Origin: Fasciola hepatica
Taxonomy: Eukaryota; Platyhelminthes; Trematoda; Plagiorchiida; Fasciolidae
Assembly: GCA_948099385.1 (NCBI GenBank)
Contig: CANUEZ040000151.1
Location: 6,704,001 to 6,768,000, forward strand
DNA length: 64,000 nucleotides
Reading direction: 5' to 3'
Of this stretch, positions 1-9,649 are shown in pieces. The translations under genes were made by a program, and so were the position numbers. Position 1 is the stretch's first letter. Every line of letters begins with the position of its first letter. Under the pieces are notes generated by a model, which saw nothing but the letters and a program-made list of their open reading frames with translations, did not search any database and was not told where the DNA came from.

Positions 1-1480
1 ATTTGGAACTAAAAATACTGAGTAGATCCAATCTGGGACAAAATATTTGTCCATCTGGACTTTGAGGTTTGTTCCCACGGCTCCACCTTTTCCACATGCA
101 TGTAAACATTTACTGTTCATCGTTGTCAGACCAGCGTCCCAGCTCAAACCGTCTGGCATTGTAAAGCTGCCCGCATCCAACCGAATGGGGTGCCGGGTTA
201 CGATTTGTTTCGTGTAAATAAGTCGTATCAAGCAGTTTTCTCGAAAGGCTGGCCCCTTTATTCGGCAGTCATGCATGACATTGAAGTGACGTAATCTTAA
301 TGATGTTAGAATTGTGGGTCTCGATCGAGTTTAAGGCTCAGTGAAGTTGGCCTGATGGGAATAGGATGTTGTTCCCGATGCTGATTCGTAAGAAACCATA
401 TTTATGCTGGCTGTTCCAGCGAATTGGTGGCGACCAGTTGTAGAGCGCTAGGTGACACCGTACTACGAATCCCTCTGAGACAAATGCAGTCAAATGCTGA
501 AGTGAGTCCATACCAAACTGACTCTATAAATGGATCAATTTTATAGTCACGCGGTTCTTTCTATCGGTAGTTGAGCATAGACTGAATGCGCATGCGTGAT
601 TTACGCGGTTTGTCGAATATGCTGAATTGAAAACTTAACTCAGTCACACTGATTGCCTCTTACTGTATGCCGACGAGCGTAATTTGTGCATTACAACAGT
701 TAGCATACAGATGTAGTTCCAACATTCGGACCAAGAATATGCCTGTTTCCGTTGTACCCGAATATCTAGGTGGTAGTACCTTTTGAACCAGAGGAAAAAC
801 GTGGAGAGCGGAGCAGGTGCTTTCTAAATGACCAAAGTAGTTCTTCTATTGTCGGTAAATGTTTAGGTCGTCATTGATTGTCTTAGCTTGCAGAACGCTC
901 ATTCGAATGATGTAACGCGTAGTTTCGCTTGTTCCAGACACCCTTGAAGCTGATCAGAATTGTGTGAAGTAGATGATGTACACATGACAATGGTGACACT
1001 TGTCTAAGACTTCATGTCACGTGATTATTTCTGAAGGGAGATAGACGCAGTTGAAGTCGGTTCGATCAAAGAAAGAGAAGTATATGAAATCACTTTGTAT
1101 AGTGCCACTACTTCGACTGATTTGAATATATTCGTTCAACTTGGGTTCAGGTGATTGGATCACATGAACTTATTCTAAATACGGGATAAAACGTGCCTAG
1201 TCGATTTTGTTTACACGTGTCTTATAGCTCCAGATATTCGTTTTTTGTGTCCTGTGACGAGTTCTCGTTTGATGTGTTCAGCCTCATTTTGATGAGATCC
1301 TACTTTGAAAATAACATGAATTGATTTTCACTGTTCTGAGACCAGGTTATTGCGGATGGCATAATCTGCCTGGTTTCTAATGCTAATGGATAATAATCAG
1401 AACGCGAGTTGCAGGTGTCGATTTGTGCGTCAGTTACCCAAGACATGATCCACGTACCGTAGTGGGAGTTAAATCGATTT
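1..1480. other. intergenic, no gene recognised
   Basis: No coding similarity was seen on either strand. A weak tRNA-like stretch lies near 430-475, with an A-box-like TAGAGCGCT and a B-box-like CTACGAATCCC. It may be an old SINE head, but it has no clear cloverleaf and is not called separately. Confidence 0.4.
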
Positions 1481-2160
1481 AATGTTCTGTGCTATGCTTG
1501 GGCCTCCAGCCTTGGCATGAAATTGCCGTGAAGAAATAGTACTAGAGAATTTAGTTGCTACGGCCTGTATGCACAGAGTCGATTTAACCACCACTGCCGG
1601 TATATGGATGACATTTTGCGTAATTGATGCACAAATGGACTTGGTAAGTATCACACTGCGCACTAGGCAATGAAGTTCATCACCTAATGGAAGAAGATCA
1701 CCGCTTGCCCATCCATGTATACTTTGCTAGACGTCCTGATGGCTCGATCCAGAGAAAGGTGTATCGGAAAGCGACGCGGGATGGCCAGTACATTAATTTT
1801 CACAGTTTCGTGCCGCTTGACTACAAACGTAATCCGACGACCTGTATTCGGCACAGGGCGGACAATGCTCACCCTGAACAGTTTAGTGGCACACTATTAA
1901 ACAACGGTTATCCCGAGAGACTTATTGAAAAAAATTAAACTGAATGGACCAAACAAATGATAATCCCACAGGTAGAGAAGAAACCACTATTCATCCGAAT
2001 CCCTATCAAAGGGGACATCGTAGCCAATAGAGTCGGTAGAATTTTGTGTGCAACAGTGAAGGCCACTTTCAATGCCGCCAATACCAGATGTTTGTTAGTT
2101 ACGTCACTGACAATCCGGTGTGAAAATAAAGATGAACTATTGTGTAAGTTATGATGTTAA
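1481..2160 (+). pseudogene. Penelope-like element reverse transcriptase, decayed fragment
   Basis: Relic of the RT of a Penelope-like retroelement (PLE). The catalytic box reads YMDDI, with the YMDD codons at 1601-1612, preceded in another frame by a degraded stretch that resembles the family's GSPISGLIAE-type motif. After a frame change, 1687-1938 encodes VYRKATRDGQYINFHSFVPL followed by NNGYPERLIEKN, which is the signature C-terminal part of PLE RTs (VYRKxTxTGQYxNFHSF, GYPExFI). A further piece at 1957-2154 reads KKPLFIRIPIKGDIVANRV, the next conserved PLE block. At least two frameshifts and several stops break it. No GIY-YIG endonuclease was seen after it, and the N-terminal RT is missing, so it is dead. 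The family call is from motifs read by eye, not a search. Confidence 0.8.
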
Positions 2161-2189
2161 TAACTCAGCGTTGTGGGTAGGTGTAATTC

Positions 2190-2280
2190 GCCAACGTTTC
2201 GGTTACCGTGGGTAACCTTTCTCAAGGTAATTTGTACAACCCAATAAACAATACAATAAACAAACAAAGCAGTAAAAACA
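2190..2280 (+). repeat. Penelope-like 3' region motif
   Basis: Directly after the RT relic lies a block containing CGTTTCGGTTACCGTGGGTA and then CTTTCTCAAGG. Its reverse complement, slightly diverged, occurs at 17070-17100. A similar AACGTTTCGGTT-type motif is familiar in Penelope-like elements, and its position after the RT fits that. Confidence 0.5.
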
Positions 2281-2815
2281 AGTGGTGCATCGAATTTTCG
2301 ATACACTGCTTACATCGTTTGGTTCGGATATTTGCAAAAATAAGCTACCTTTGTTGACCTCATCCATGATCATCTATCAATTAAAGTGCTGCTTACATAG
2401 ATCGAACGACAAGACAGCTATCAAAGCGCATTAAAGGACATCAACCATAATGGCTTAAGCGTAAAAGCAATGGAGGGCTAACAATTTCAATCGTTGTGCA
2501 TTCAGTCCGCCCACAAAGTTGTCTACGGGATCGCAGAAACACGCATCAAGGGCGATTCGGCTTCAGGAACTAGCAACTGCTGAGATAATTATCATCCGCA
2601 TCTCGAAGCTCAAACTTTGAGCGCAGTGGAAATAAGTCAGAGCACTTCCGTTCCTACGACCAGCAGTCAACAAGGCTACACTTCAGCAATGTAGTGTTGC
2701 AAGCAGTTTATCACCCGTTACACAATCCAGTCGTTCGCACACGTTTTTTCGGCGAAGTTGATTCCTCAACCCTCCTCCACTTTTATCTGTCCAAACTCAT
2801 TTAGTGTGACTTTTT
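2281..2815. other. no gene recognised
   Basis: Many stops on both strands. No repeat-family motif was seen. Confidence 0.4.
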
Positions 2816-3030
2816 TCAACTCCTAATTTGAAAATATAACTTAAAATCACTTGCTTTTTTCCCATCTCGAGGTTGAGCACCGCAAGCCTGAGTCGAATAG
2901 GCGACATTGCGCTTACCGAGCAGATGCTCCACCAGCTGATCTATCGTGGTACGGCCAATTGGGTGTGAATAACACAAGTGAATATCCAATGATGCGCGAA
3001 CCACTAAGCCAGTGATACACATCAACAGTC
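2816..3030 (-). repeat. tRNA-derived SINE, copy 1
   Basis: On the minus strand the sequence has an A-box-like GATCAGCTGGTGGAGC followed by a tRNA-like anticodon arm (ATCTGCTCGGTAAGCGCAAT) and a degraded B box (TATTCGACTC). The leader (TTGGATATTCAC...TATTCACACCC) matches the copy at 41495 almost word for word, and the tail GGGAAAAAAGCAAGTGATTTT resembles that copy's tail. It faces away from the related copy at 3190-3310. Confidence 0.6.
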
Positions 3031-3184
3031 CTGGTTTTAACCACCGGGCTATCCTCGTCGATCACCTCCCAATGAGATGAATAACACATGGCTGAACATG
3101 ATCAAATGGACATTGAAATATACTCCTAAAATGTATTATTGGTACGAGGAACCCTGAATCTTACATAACGGAAAATGCACTTGC

Positions 3185-3310
3185 ATTTTTCACATCCAGA
3201 GCATCTACTTAGTAAGTGAAATGTTGTCGGTTCGATTCCGGCTCGCGGTGTTGGACTTTTGGGTTTGGAAAATGCAGATGAATTTTCCAATATATTAGTT
3301 TCGAGCTCCT
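3185..3310 (+). repeat. tRNA-derived SINE, copy 2 (partial)
   Basis: Contains a good B box, GGTTCGATTCC (about 3229-3239), after an eroded anticodon-arm region (AGCATCTACTTAGTAAGTG). The tail TTGGACTTTTGGGTTTGG...GATGAATTTTCC matches the tail of the 41495 copy (GTGGACTTCTGGATAT...GTGGATTTTCC). The 5' part is missing or too diverged to see. Confidence 0.6.
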
Positions 3311-3329
3311 CATGCAAATAATACATCCT

Positions 3330-5230
3330 TAATAATTCATTTTGTATTGATGTGATTGCAGTGGCTTGAGAATGAAATCACCGAAAACCTGTTCTGACAA
3401 CTATGGTGGGCTCATTTCGCCAGTTTGAAGAAGCTTGTCCACAAATTGCGGTATCGCTGATACTAAACATCCTCCGAAATCGGGACGTGTTTTTCCCAGA
3501 TGAGTTTTACACAAACCGATTTTAAGGAATATTATTTTGTGCAGTAATCCATTGATCATATTTGCTTTCAACTGAACCGAAATAAAACCTTAAATTGTAC
3601 GGTTCGCCGCTGTCAAACTGATCATCAAGCTTACCGGTATTCCTCAATGGTACAAGTCAGTAGTGGTTAACTACCCTCGAATGGGGCATTTAAATCATTT
3701 CTGTGGATGTAGAAGTACGGAATCGGGAAACACGTACAAATTTTAGTAATCTTCATCCAACCAAAAGTTCCGTTAGTCTGTTTTGACTTTCATGAGATCA
3801 ACAACAAGACGAGCGTGATGTGGCAAAATAGAAGTGCGAGTAAAAAGAAATTTCAACTTTTAGCTCGTGCAGAATGTACACCGCTTTTGAATGTTCGTTG
3901 TGTCGAGGATGATGAGTGTCTGAAAATATTTTGGAAGTAAAATGGTCACAGGCATTTGTGTTTATCAGTGATGCTACCAACGAATGTTTCTCTGGATATT
4001 CAAATCCATTTAGAGGTGTATTTTGTGGATCTCATTATCAAGTTAAAATCCTTCTTCAAAAGGTTAGGGGAAATAACTGGAGAGCAGTACAATCAGTGGG
4101 AGAACACACGCCGTCAAAGATTTAAAAACTAACTGACGAGGGACCGAAAGTAATCTTATACGGAGCGAGAAAAATGACAACTTCCGAACTTTGCAAAAGG
4201 TCTGTTGAACGTGCTTGGGTCATGAAAGAAAGTGTAATCGTCAGTGATGTTGGTACGGGTTCATTATTATGGATCACCATTCACGAGTGTGCCTCTGTCT
4301 CAGTAGCGTAAGAGTCGTCTTCGGACACGTCGTGTGACTTCGCAACGCCCTCGTTCGTGCACGCCAAGATATGTAAGCGACGCTCAGACGATGAGTGCTC
4401 CTGGTACTTGTGTTACTCGTTTCTGTGACTTAGAGTTCAACCAAAAGCAGTGCAAATGTTATTCACGGTGAAAAATAATGTAGAGCACACATTAGAATTC
4501 GGAGTCTAGATGATGTTACAGCCTGAGTTGAAATAAATATAAAATATTCTCGATGCGATTATTAGACGCAAATACTAAATAGCTGTTCACCTAGACACTT
4601 CATTTAACTGGCGTGACGGCGAAGAAGCACATCTGAAAGTAGCGTGTTATCGGGCAAAGTGGAAACGGTATCCCATAGTCAGTCAATATATAATCGTGGA
4701 AAGGAAGCTCAGGAACCCAGCATCTTTATTTTCGACTCTTCGGTTTCTGATACTACAAAGTAAAATACAGTGCGGTAGATATGAGTACTATGTACTGCCT
4801 CAGAGTGACTATCGCTATAATGCTAGATCTAGTTGATTGCAAGACCTTTTTCATCCATTATTTGAAAGTCGTCCGTGCATCGTTTTACCAAGTGTATAAT
4901 ATGTAGTACTTTGAATCGTCATGTGAAACGTATGTACTGTGTGACGCGTGACAGGGGAGAGATATTTCCTGATAAGACACTGAAGATTTATGAAGGAACA
5001 ATTCTTTGCGGACGCCCACAACACTCAAACTGTTTTTCTTCAGGATCTGTATTCAGTAAATCTGGTTCAGAGGCAACGGGAATTATTGTTTATGGGTTAT
5101 TCTTCTGGAAACCTTGCTAAAGTGTTTGCAACAATAATCTAACTCATTATCCTTTTGTGGTGTTAACCCCGTACGAGAAAGGGATCAAAGCACCGGAGCG
5201 AGAGCTTCTTATGGCCTGTCACATGAGACC
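3330..5230. other. no gene recognised
   Basis: Only short open frames with no recognisable motifs. 4280-4400 has a locally higher CpG content, but nothing could be assigned. Confidence 0.4.
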
Positions 5231-5239
5231 TGGTTGCTC

Positions 5240-5350
5240 TTTATGCATAGTGAAAGTTGTAAGTAGTGGTAGCTAGTAATACGTAGCTTTGTAGACAACG
5301 CCTCTCGGAAGCACACGACCGGGTTCACGATAATTGTCACACATCTGTTG
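5240..5350 (-). repeat. Penelope-like terminal repeat with decayed hammerhead
   Basis: On the minus strand the stretch 5349-5310 aligns position by position with the hammerhead at 6310-6268. The core CUGAUGA has become CAGATGT and GAAA has become GAAC, while CCGGTCGTGTGCTTCCGAG at the 3' side is intact. Downstream, a run ending in CTACCACTACTTAC matches the terminal-repeat segment seen at 19750-19795 and 20087-20130. The ribozyme should be inactive because of the core changes. Confidence 0.65.
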
Positions 5351-5564
5351 TGGTTCTCAACAAGAAACATCCACTCGCATAGATGGCATGCAAATAAGAC
5401 CATTATGAGTGAAAGTTTCAGACATTCAATTGCGTCACTCCGTACATGACTGAATAAAGTTTTCAGTCAGGAAGACAGCGCTTTCGTTTTCGATTTTTCA
5501 GTGAAACGGTACAATAAATTGCTTCACTAATCCTTTCTCCTGAATATTGTTATTTGAATGTGAT

Positions 5565-5976
5565 TCAATTCAGTTCGTCATTATATGGCTTTACACATTC
5601 CAAGGGATCCATTTTCAGCAATATGTTCATCAGTACAGTACCCGTTTGATAAAATAGCTGGCCATTCGAATAATCAAAAGAATCAAGACGTTTCGGTTCA
5701 AACAGCAGTACCAAGGAAGTTATAAAAAGTAAACTAGGAGAAAGGGTTTTTATTGCACCAGACACCAATGATGGGTTGTTGGAGTATTTTGCAAGATAAG
5801 AGGGACAGAATAATGATTGGTGATTGTCCGGCAGTACAGCAACTTGTATTTGCACCTTATTCATGAGGAACAAACGTACCCAGTTAAAAGGATATGCAGT
5901 AGATGAGTTGAGTCCGGAATGACATTAGTACAGAGTTTTGAGCGTAAGGAAAAGTGCTTTTCTATGAGGAAATTAG
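5565..5976. other. unassigned segment between CR1 tail and terminal repeat
   Basis: A 102-codon minus-strand open frame (5565-5873) lies here with no recognisable domain. It sits where the C-terminus of the CR1-like RT would be expected but does not show it. Confidence 0.3.
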
Positions 5977-6205
5977 TTACATCAAGATAGTAGATACCAC
6001 TGATGACAAGGAGTAGTAGATGAGGCGTAGCATGACGTAAGAATAGATAAACTGTTTAGTAGGGTATTGTGGAACGTGTGAGAATCTCAGGCGTAGAATA
6101 TAAAACGATGGCCGTCGAATCCTGGTGAACGCATTACTTACGTGTTGGGATCCGGTGGGTTCTTTAGAAATGGTTACGCCGAGATATTGTATTGACGGAA
6201 CTTTG
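5977..6205 (-). pseudogene. CR1-like non-LTR retrotransposon, RT tail fragment
   Basis: The minus-strand translation contains IQYLGVTISKEPTGSQHVSN followed by RRPSFYILRLRFSHVPQY and SYVMLRLIYYS. This is the conserved block after the catalytic box in CR1/Jockey-type RTs (KYLGVTISSxLxWSxHV, then the thumb with LR, then ILYCSPV). The catalytic box and endonuclease are absent. The frame runs upstream without a stop into a Penelope terminal repeat, so the junction near 6205 joins two unrelated element types. It belongs to the same broad class as the copies at 12.6 and 36.8 kb but is shorter. Confidence 0.7.
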
Positions 6206-6267
6206 GGCATCACCTTGTATATTGATAGTGAGTAGTATGCAAATGAGTGGAAAACATTCCCTTGGAA
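6206..6267 (-). repeat. Penelope-like terminal repeat, 3' of hammerhead
   Basis: The minus-strand sequence after the ribozyme (AAGGGAATG...CCACTCATTTGC...ACTACTCACTATCAATAT) aligns with the post-hammerhead segment at 20087-20130 (GTCCACCCAGCAGTAGACACTACTTACATCAATAAA). Confidence 0.55.
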
Positions 6268-6310
6268 GCACACGACCAGTTTCGCGGTTGTTGTCGCTCA
6301 TCAGGTATAC
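6268..6310 (-). ncRNA. hammerhead ribozyme, Penelope-type, intact core
   Basis: Self-cleaving RNA motif read on the minus strand. Stem I is GTATAC pairing with GTGTGC (six pairs, two of them G-U). The core is CTGATGA (6304-6298), stem II is GCG/CGC closing an eight-base loop, then GAA (6283-6281). Stem III is a minimal ACUGGU, and predicted cleavage follows GUC at 6276-6274. All conserved core bases are present. The very short stem III is typical of hammerheads in Penelope-like elements and retrozymes, which cleave best as dimers. Stem II is short, so activity needs testing. Confidence 0.8.
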
Positions 6311-6319
6311 TTACTTTTG

Positions 6320-6680
6320 CACTCCGTTCTTATATGGCCACTAGGATCTTATTTGAGTCGTCCGGAGTGTGAATGGATGCTCGTCATTGAAGAGCCCACA
6401 AAGGAATCGCAACTGTGATTTTTGTTTGTTATTCGTGTCTGGGTCACACTGATTGGCTGTAGTCATACTAGGTTCTATTGGTCGATTTAGTTCCTGTTCT
6501 GTCACAAATTTATTTGCCCATCGATCCGCTTCGCTAGCTTCAGGTTTTCCATCAATTATGGATTGGCGATGACGCGTTGCCTGGTAGCACAATTAGACCG
6601 TCTATCGACAATATTCTTTCTCATTCTAACACCGTACTAGCCACAATTTATCGGCTGGTGGTAGACGGTCCTGCTTTTGC
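6320..6680. other. no gene recognised
   Basis: An 83-codon minus-strand frame here has no recognisable motif. Confidence 0.35.
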
Positions 6681-6839
6681 CTTGGGGTGGTACCACAGTC
6701 TTTAATGTTGAAGCTTTACGTGGTTCGCCACTCCAAGTTCCGGGGTGAGGTTGCTGGTTTCACCAAAACACCCATAAAATTCAAAATTCCCAGAAAATCA
6801 CCGCTCATGGTTATGCAGCATTCACACCAAGAAATACCT

Positions 6840-9646
6840 CTAGCTCTCAATAACATACGCGGTCTGAACCACAGTATTGATTCTGTGAATTATATAGGTT
6901 ATTCTTCTAGTTTCCTTTCCCTTTTCTTGACGGGGAAGCAAGTCTCTCTCTTGTCGTGCACTACCTATCTCGGTTTCCGAACTACTGTCCCACTCCTTAT
7001 TTTCATATAACGCTGGTATCTGTGCCTACATCCACGGCCAGTTGCTATCTCCCGTATCCTACATGTCCTACATAAACGAGAGTTCCAGCTGACGTGGCTG
7101 CAGTTCCGGTTTTCTTCTTCTGACCATTGATTCTGCACCATTTATTGCCCTCCTAAAGGTAACGATCATTCAGTTTCCGATTCATTGTCTCTTGTTATCG
7201 AGAAATTGTTCGCATTAGAATCCGTGTCAGCTTACCATTCTTGATGACTTTGTTGCTCACAATGACAGCTGGCTTTTGCACTAATCTGACACTGTGGCTT
7301 TGGGACACGAACCAAAGCTTTCGTTTTGGTCAGCGAACTAAGTCATCTCATTGACTCCCCCACAAGCATCCCCGATCGGCTTGCGATCGTACACATATGC
7401 TCGACCTCCTCACTTCCTTTCCTTGTTTATTTTCTGGTACTAACCCTCTCCCCTTCACTTGGTTTATCGGACCACTGTCTTATCTCTTTCTCCTCCACCT
7501 TTTCTCCCTCAGCTCCCATAATCAACTTTAGAGGCATCTTTTTGCGTTACAATTCAGCCAACTGGGATGGTTTTCATGATTTTCTGACCTCATATCCCCG
7601 AGGTGACTGTCACTTCACTTCCGATTTTTCTTCTTCCGTTCCAAACTTCATTGAGACTGTTCTTCAAGGCGTGCTTTTCTTTCCCAGCTTTCTCAAACCC
7701 GGCAAACTACATTCTTCTGAGTGGTTTATTCACCCCTGCAATCGCGCTGTGCGTTTGAAGAACTGGGCATTCGGACGGTTGTGCCGCCCCGATACTTCTC
7801 AATTTTGGAGTCTCCTCGCACAAACCAGAACCAAATGCTGACTCTCCATTCCGGAAGCCAAGGATGGTTTCCTCCGCCACGAGGCCGAATGTCTAGCTTC
7901 TTCTGCCGGTCTGATAGCCAATCATTTTGCTCTCTCGCCAAAGCCGCTTCCCGTGATTTCTGCCACTCCGATTCCTAATCTATCTGGAAAGTCTGTGACT
8001 TTTTAGTTTGTGGACTCCACGAGGAAGCCGAGATTTTTGATTCCCTGTTTACCCCTTATACCACTTTACCAAACTGTTCTATTCTTCTATTTCCAACCAC
8101 TGGTACTAGCCACTGTTTTATTTCTCTTATCACAACCAGAAAAGTCTGGTAGTCACTCTATCAGAATAAACCACCTGGTTCGGACGGTATTCAACTCATC
8201 CCCCCGAAAATATATGCCCCAGTGTTAGCAACAAATTTACGTCATCTTTTTTGCTTTTTCTGCCCAATCTGGTACTTTTCCCACCCCATGGAAAGCAGTC
8301 GTAAGCTTTCCTAATCCCAAACACGGTGACCCCTCCAGACACAAACAATTAACGTCCTATTTCCCTAAATTCTGTCATTTTGAAGGTCATGGGGACTATA
8401 ATTTCTTACCAGCTGCCACCGTTCCTCGAAAGTAAAGGACCGCTCAGCGATCGTCAACACGGGTTCCGACCTCGTCTGCCACGAACGATCCACCAGCTAT
8501 GATCTGGCACTTCTGGTCAGCGACACTCGGTAACCATGAAAAACACACCTCGTCCCACTAGACATATTGAAGTCTTTTGACCGTGTCGGGCACGAAGATT
8601 TACTGTCCAAATTGACCATTTTTGGGTGTCTTCCAGTCCTTGTCTTGTTGATGTCAATTTTTCTCAGTATTTGGACCATCTCCGTTCGAGTCGATGAGGT
8701 ACAGTCACAGTGTCTTCCCGTGAATGCTACTGTTCCCCAAGATTGTGTACTTTCACACAACCTCTTTCTTATTTTTCATCACTGATCTCTTATCCACCAT
8801 TTCCAAGCCCAAACAAGCTTTTACCGATGTTGCCACCCTTCGCTACTCTCTTTTGTACCCCACCGCCAACATCGACCACCATGGCTGTCCTCTTGTAACA
8901 CCTCTCAGTTCGGGCCTTGGACGGATTTCCTCTTGGGGCTCTCAAAATCGTGTTATCTTCAGTGCTTCTAAAACAACTCTTCTCTCAATTTCTCTCAAAC
9001 ACCATTTCTTATCTCCTCACCTAAATTTTAATTCGGTTCCTCTTCGCTGCTCCAACTTGATGCCGTTTATGGGTCTTCCAATCATCTCTCTATCCTGGTC
9101 TTCATACACGTGTTCGCTTGCTTTTCGTGCTGTGCTCAAGATTGCTTTTCGATTCTGTGCCAGACGTTTCTTCAGACCAACCCACTTCTTCGCACTGTAC
9201 AAAGATCAAACTCGTTCCACACTTGAATACTTTTGTCATATATGGGATGATGCCTCGCCTTCGTCTTCTTTGTACCTTTTTGACCGGGTCCAAAGTAAAG
9301 CAATTCGACTGAAAGACGACCCAGTTTTAATATTCAGTTTACAGTCGCTTGCACATCGCGGGGCAGTTGCTTCAGTGTCCCTATTTCTATCGCTGCTACT
9401 TCGGGCTTTGTTCCTCCAAGCTTGCCTTGGCTGTTCCAATCTCCATTACTTTTCAACGCCAGTCCCGAGAACAAGCAGCTAGTTACCCTTATCAGGTTTC
9501 TGTCGCTTGATCTCGGATCTCAACCATTCAGTCTTCTTTTTTCCCGGTACGGTTAAGTTGCGGAACACCCTGCCCCTCTGTGTCTTTCCATCCACCTAAA
9601 ATTATCCCCTTTTCAAAAGCAGAATCAACAAACTGCTTTTGAGGTG
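6840..9646 (+). pseudogene. Jockey-like non-LTR retrotransposon ORF2, decayed
   Basis: A nearly continuous but frameshifted ORF2 of an APE-type non-LTR element. Endonuclease pieces read NIRGLNHSIDSVN at the start, YCPPKGNDHSVSDSLS near 7143, and DSPTSIPDRLAIVH then GLSDHCLISF near 7350-7490 (the SDH motif is a catalytic signature of the endonuclease). RT motif A reads PLDILKSFDRVGHEDLLSKL near 8557-8620. The following block VPQDCVLSHNLFLIF corresponds to VPQGCVLSPTLFLIF. The catalytic box is degraded to FTDVATL (8819 onward, in place of FADDATL). The 252-codon frame at 8724-9482 covers the RT thumb and tail (LFDRVQSKAIRLKDDP). The element ends near 9646 after KSRINK-like sequence. Loss of the catalytic aspartate pair and several frameshifts make it inactive. 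Confidence 0.85.
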
Positions 9647-9649
9647 AAT

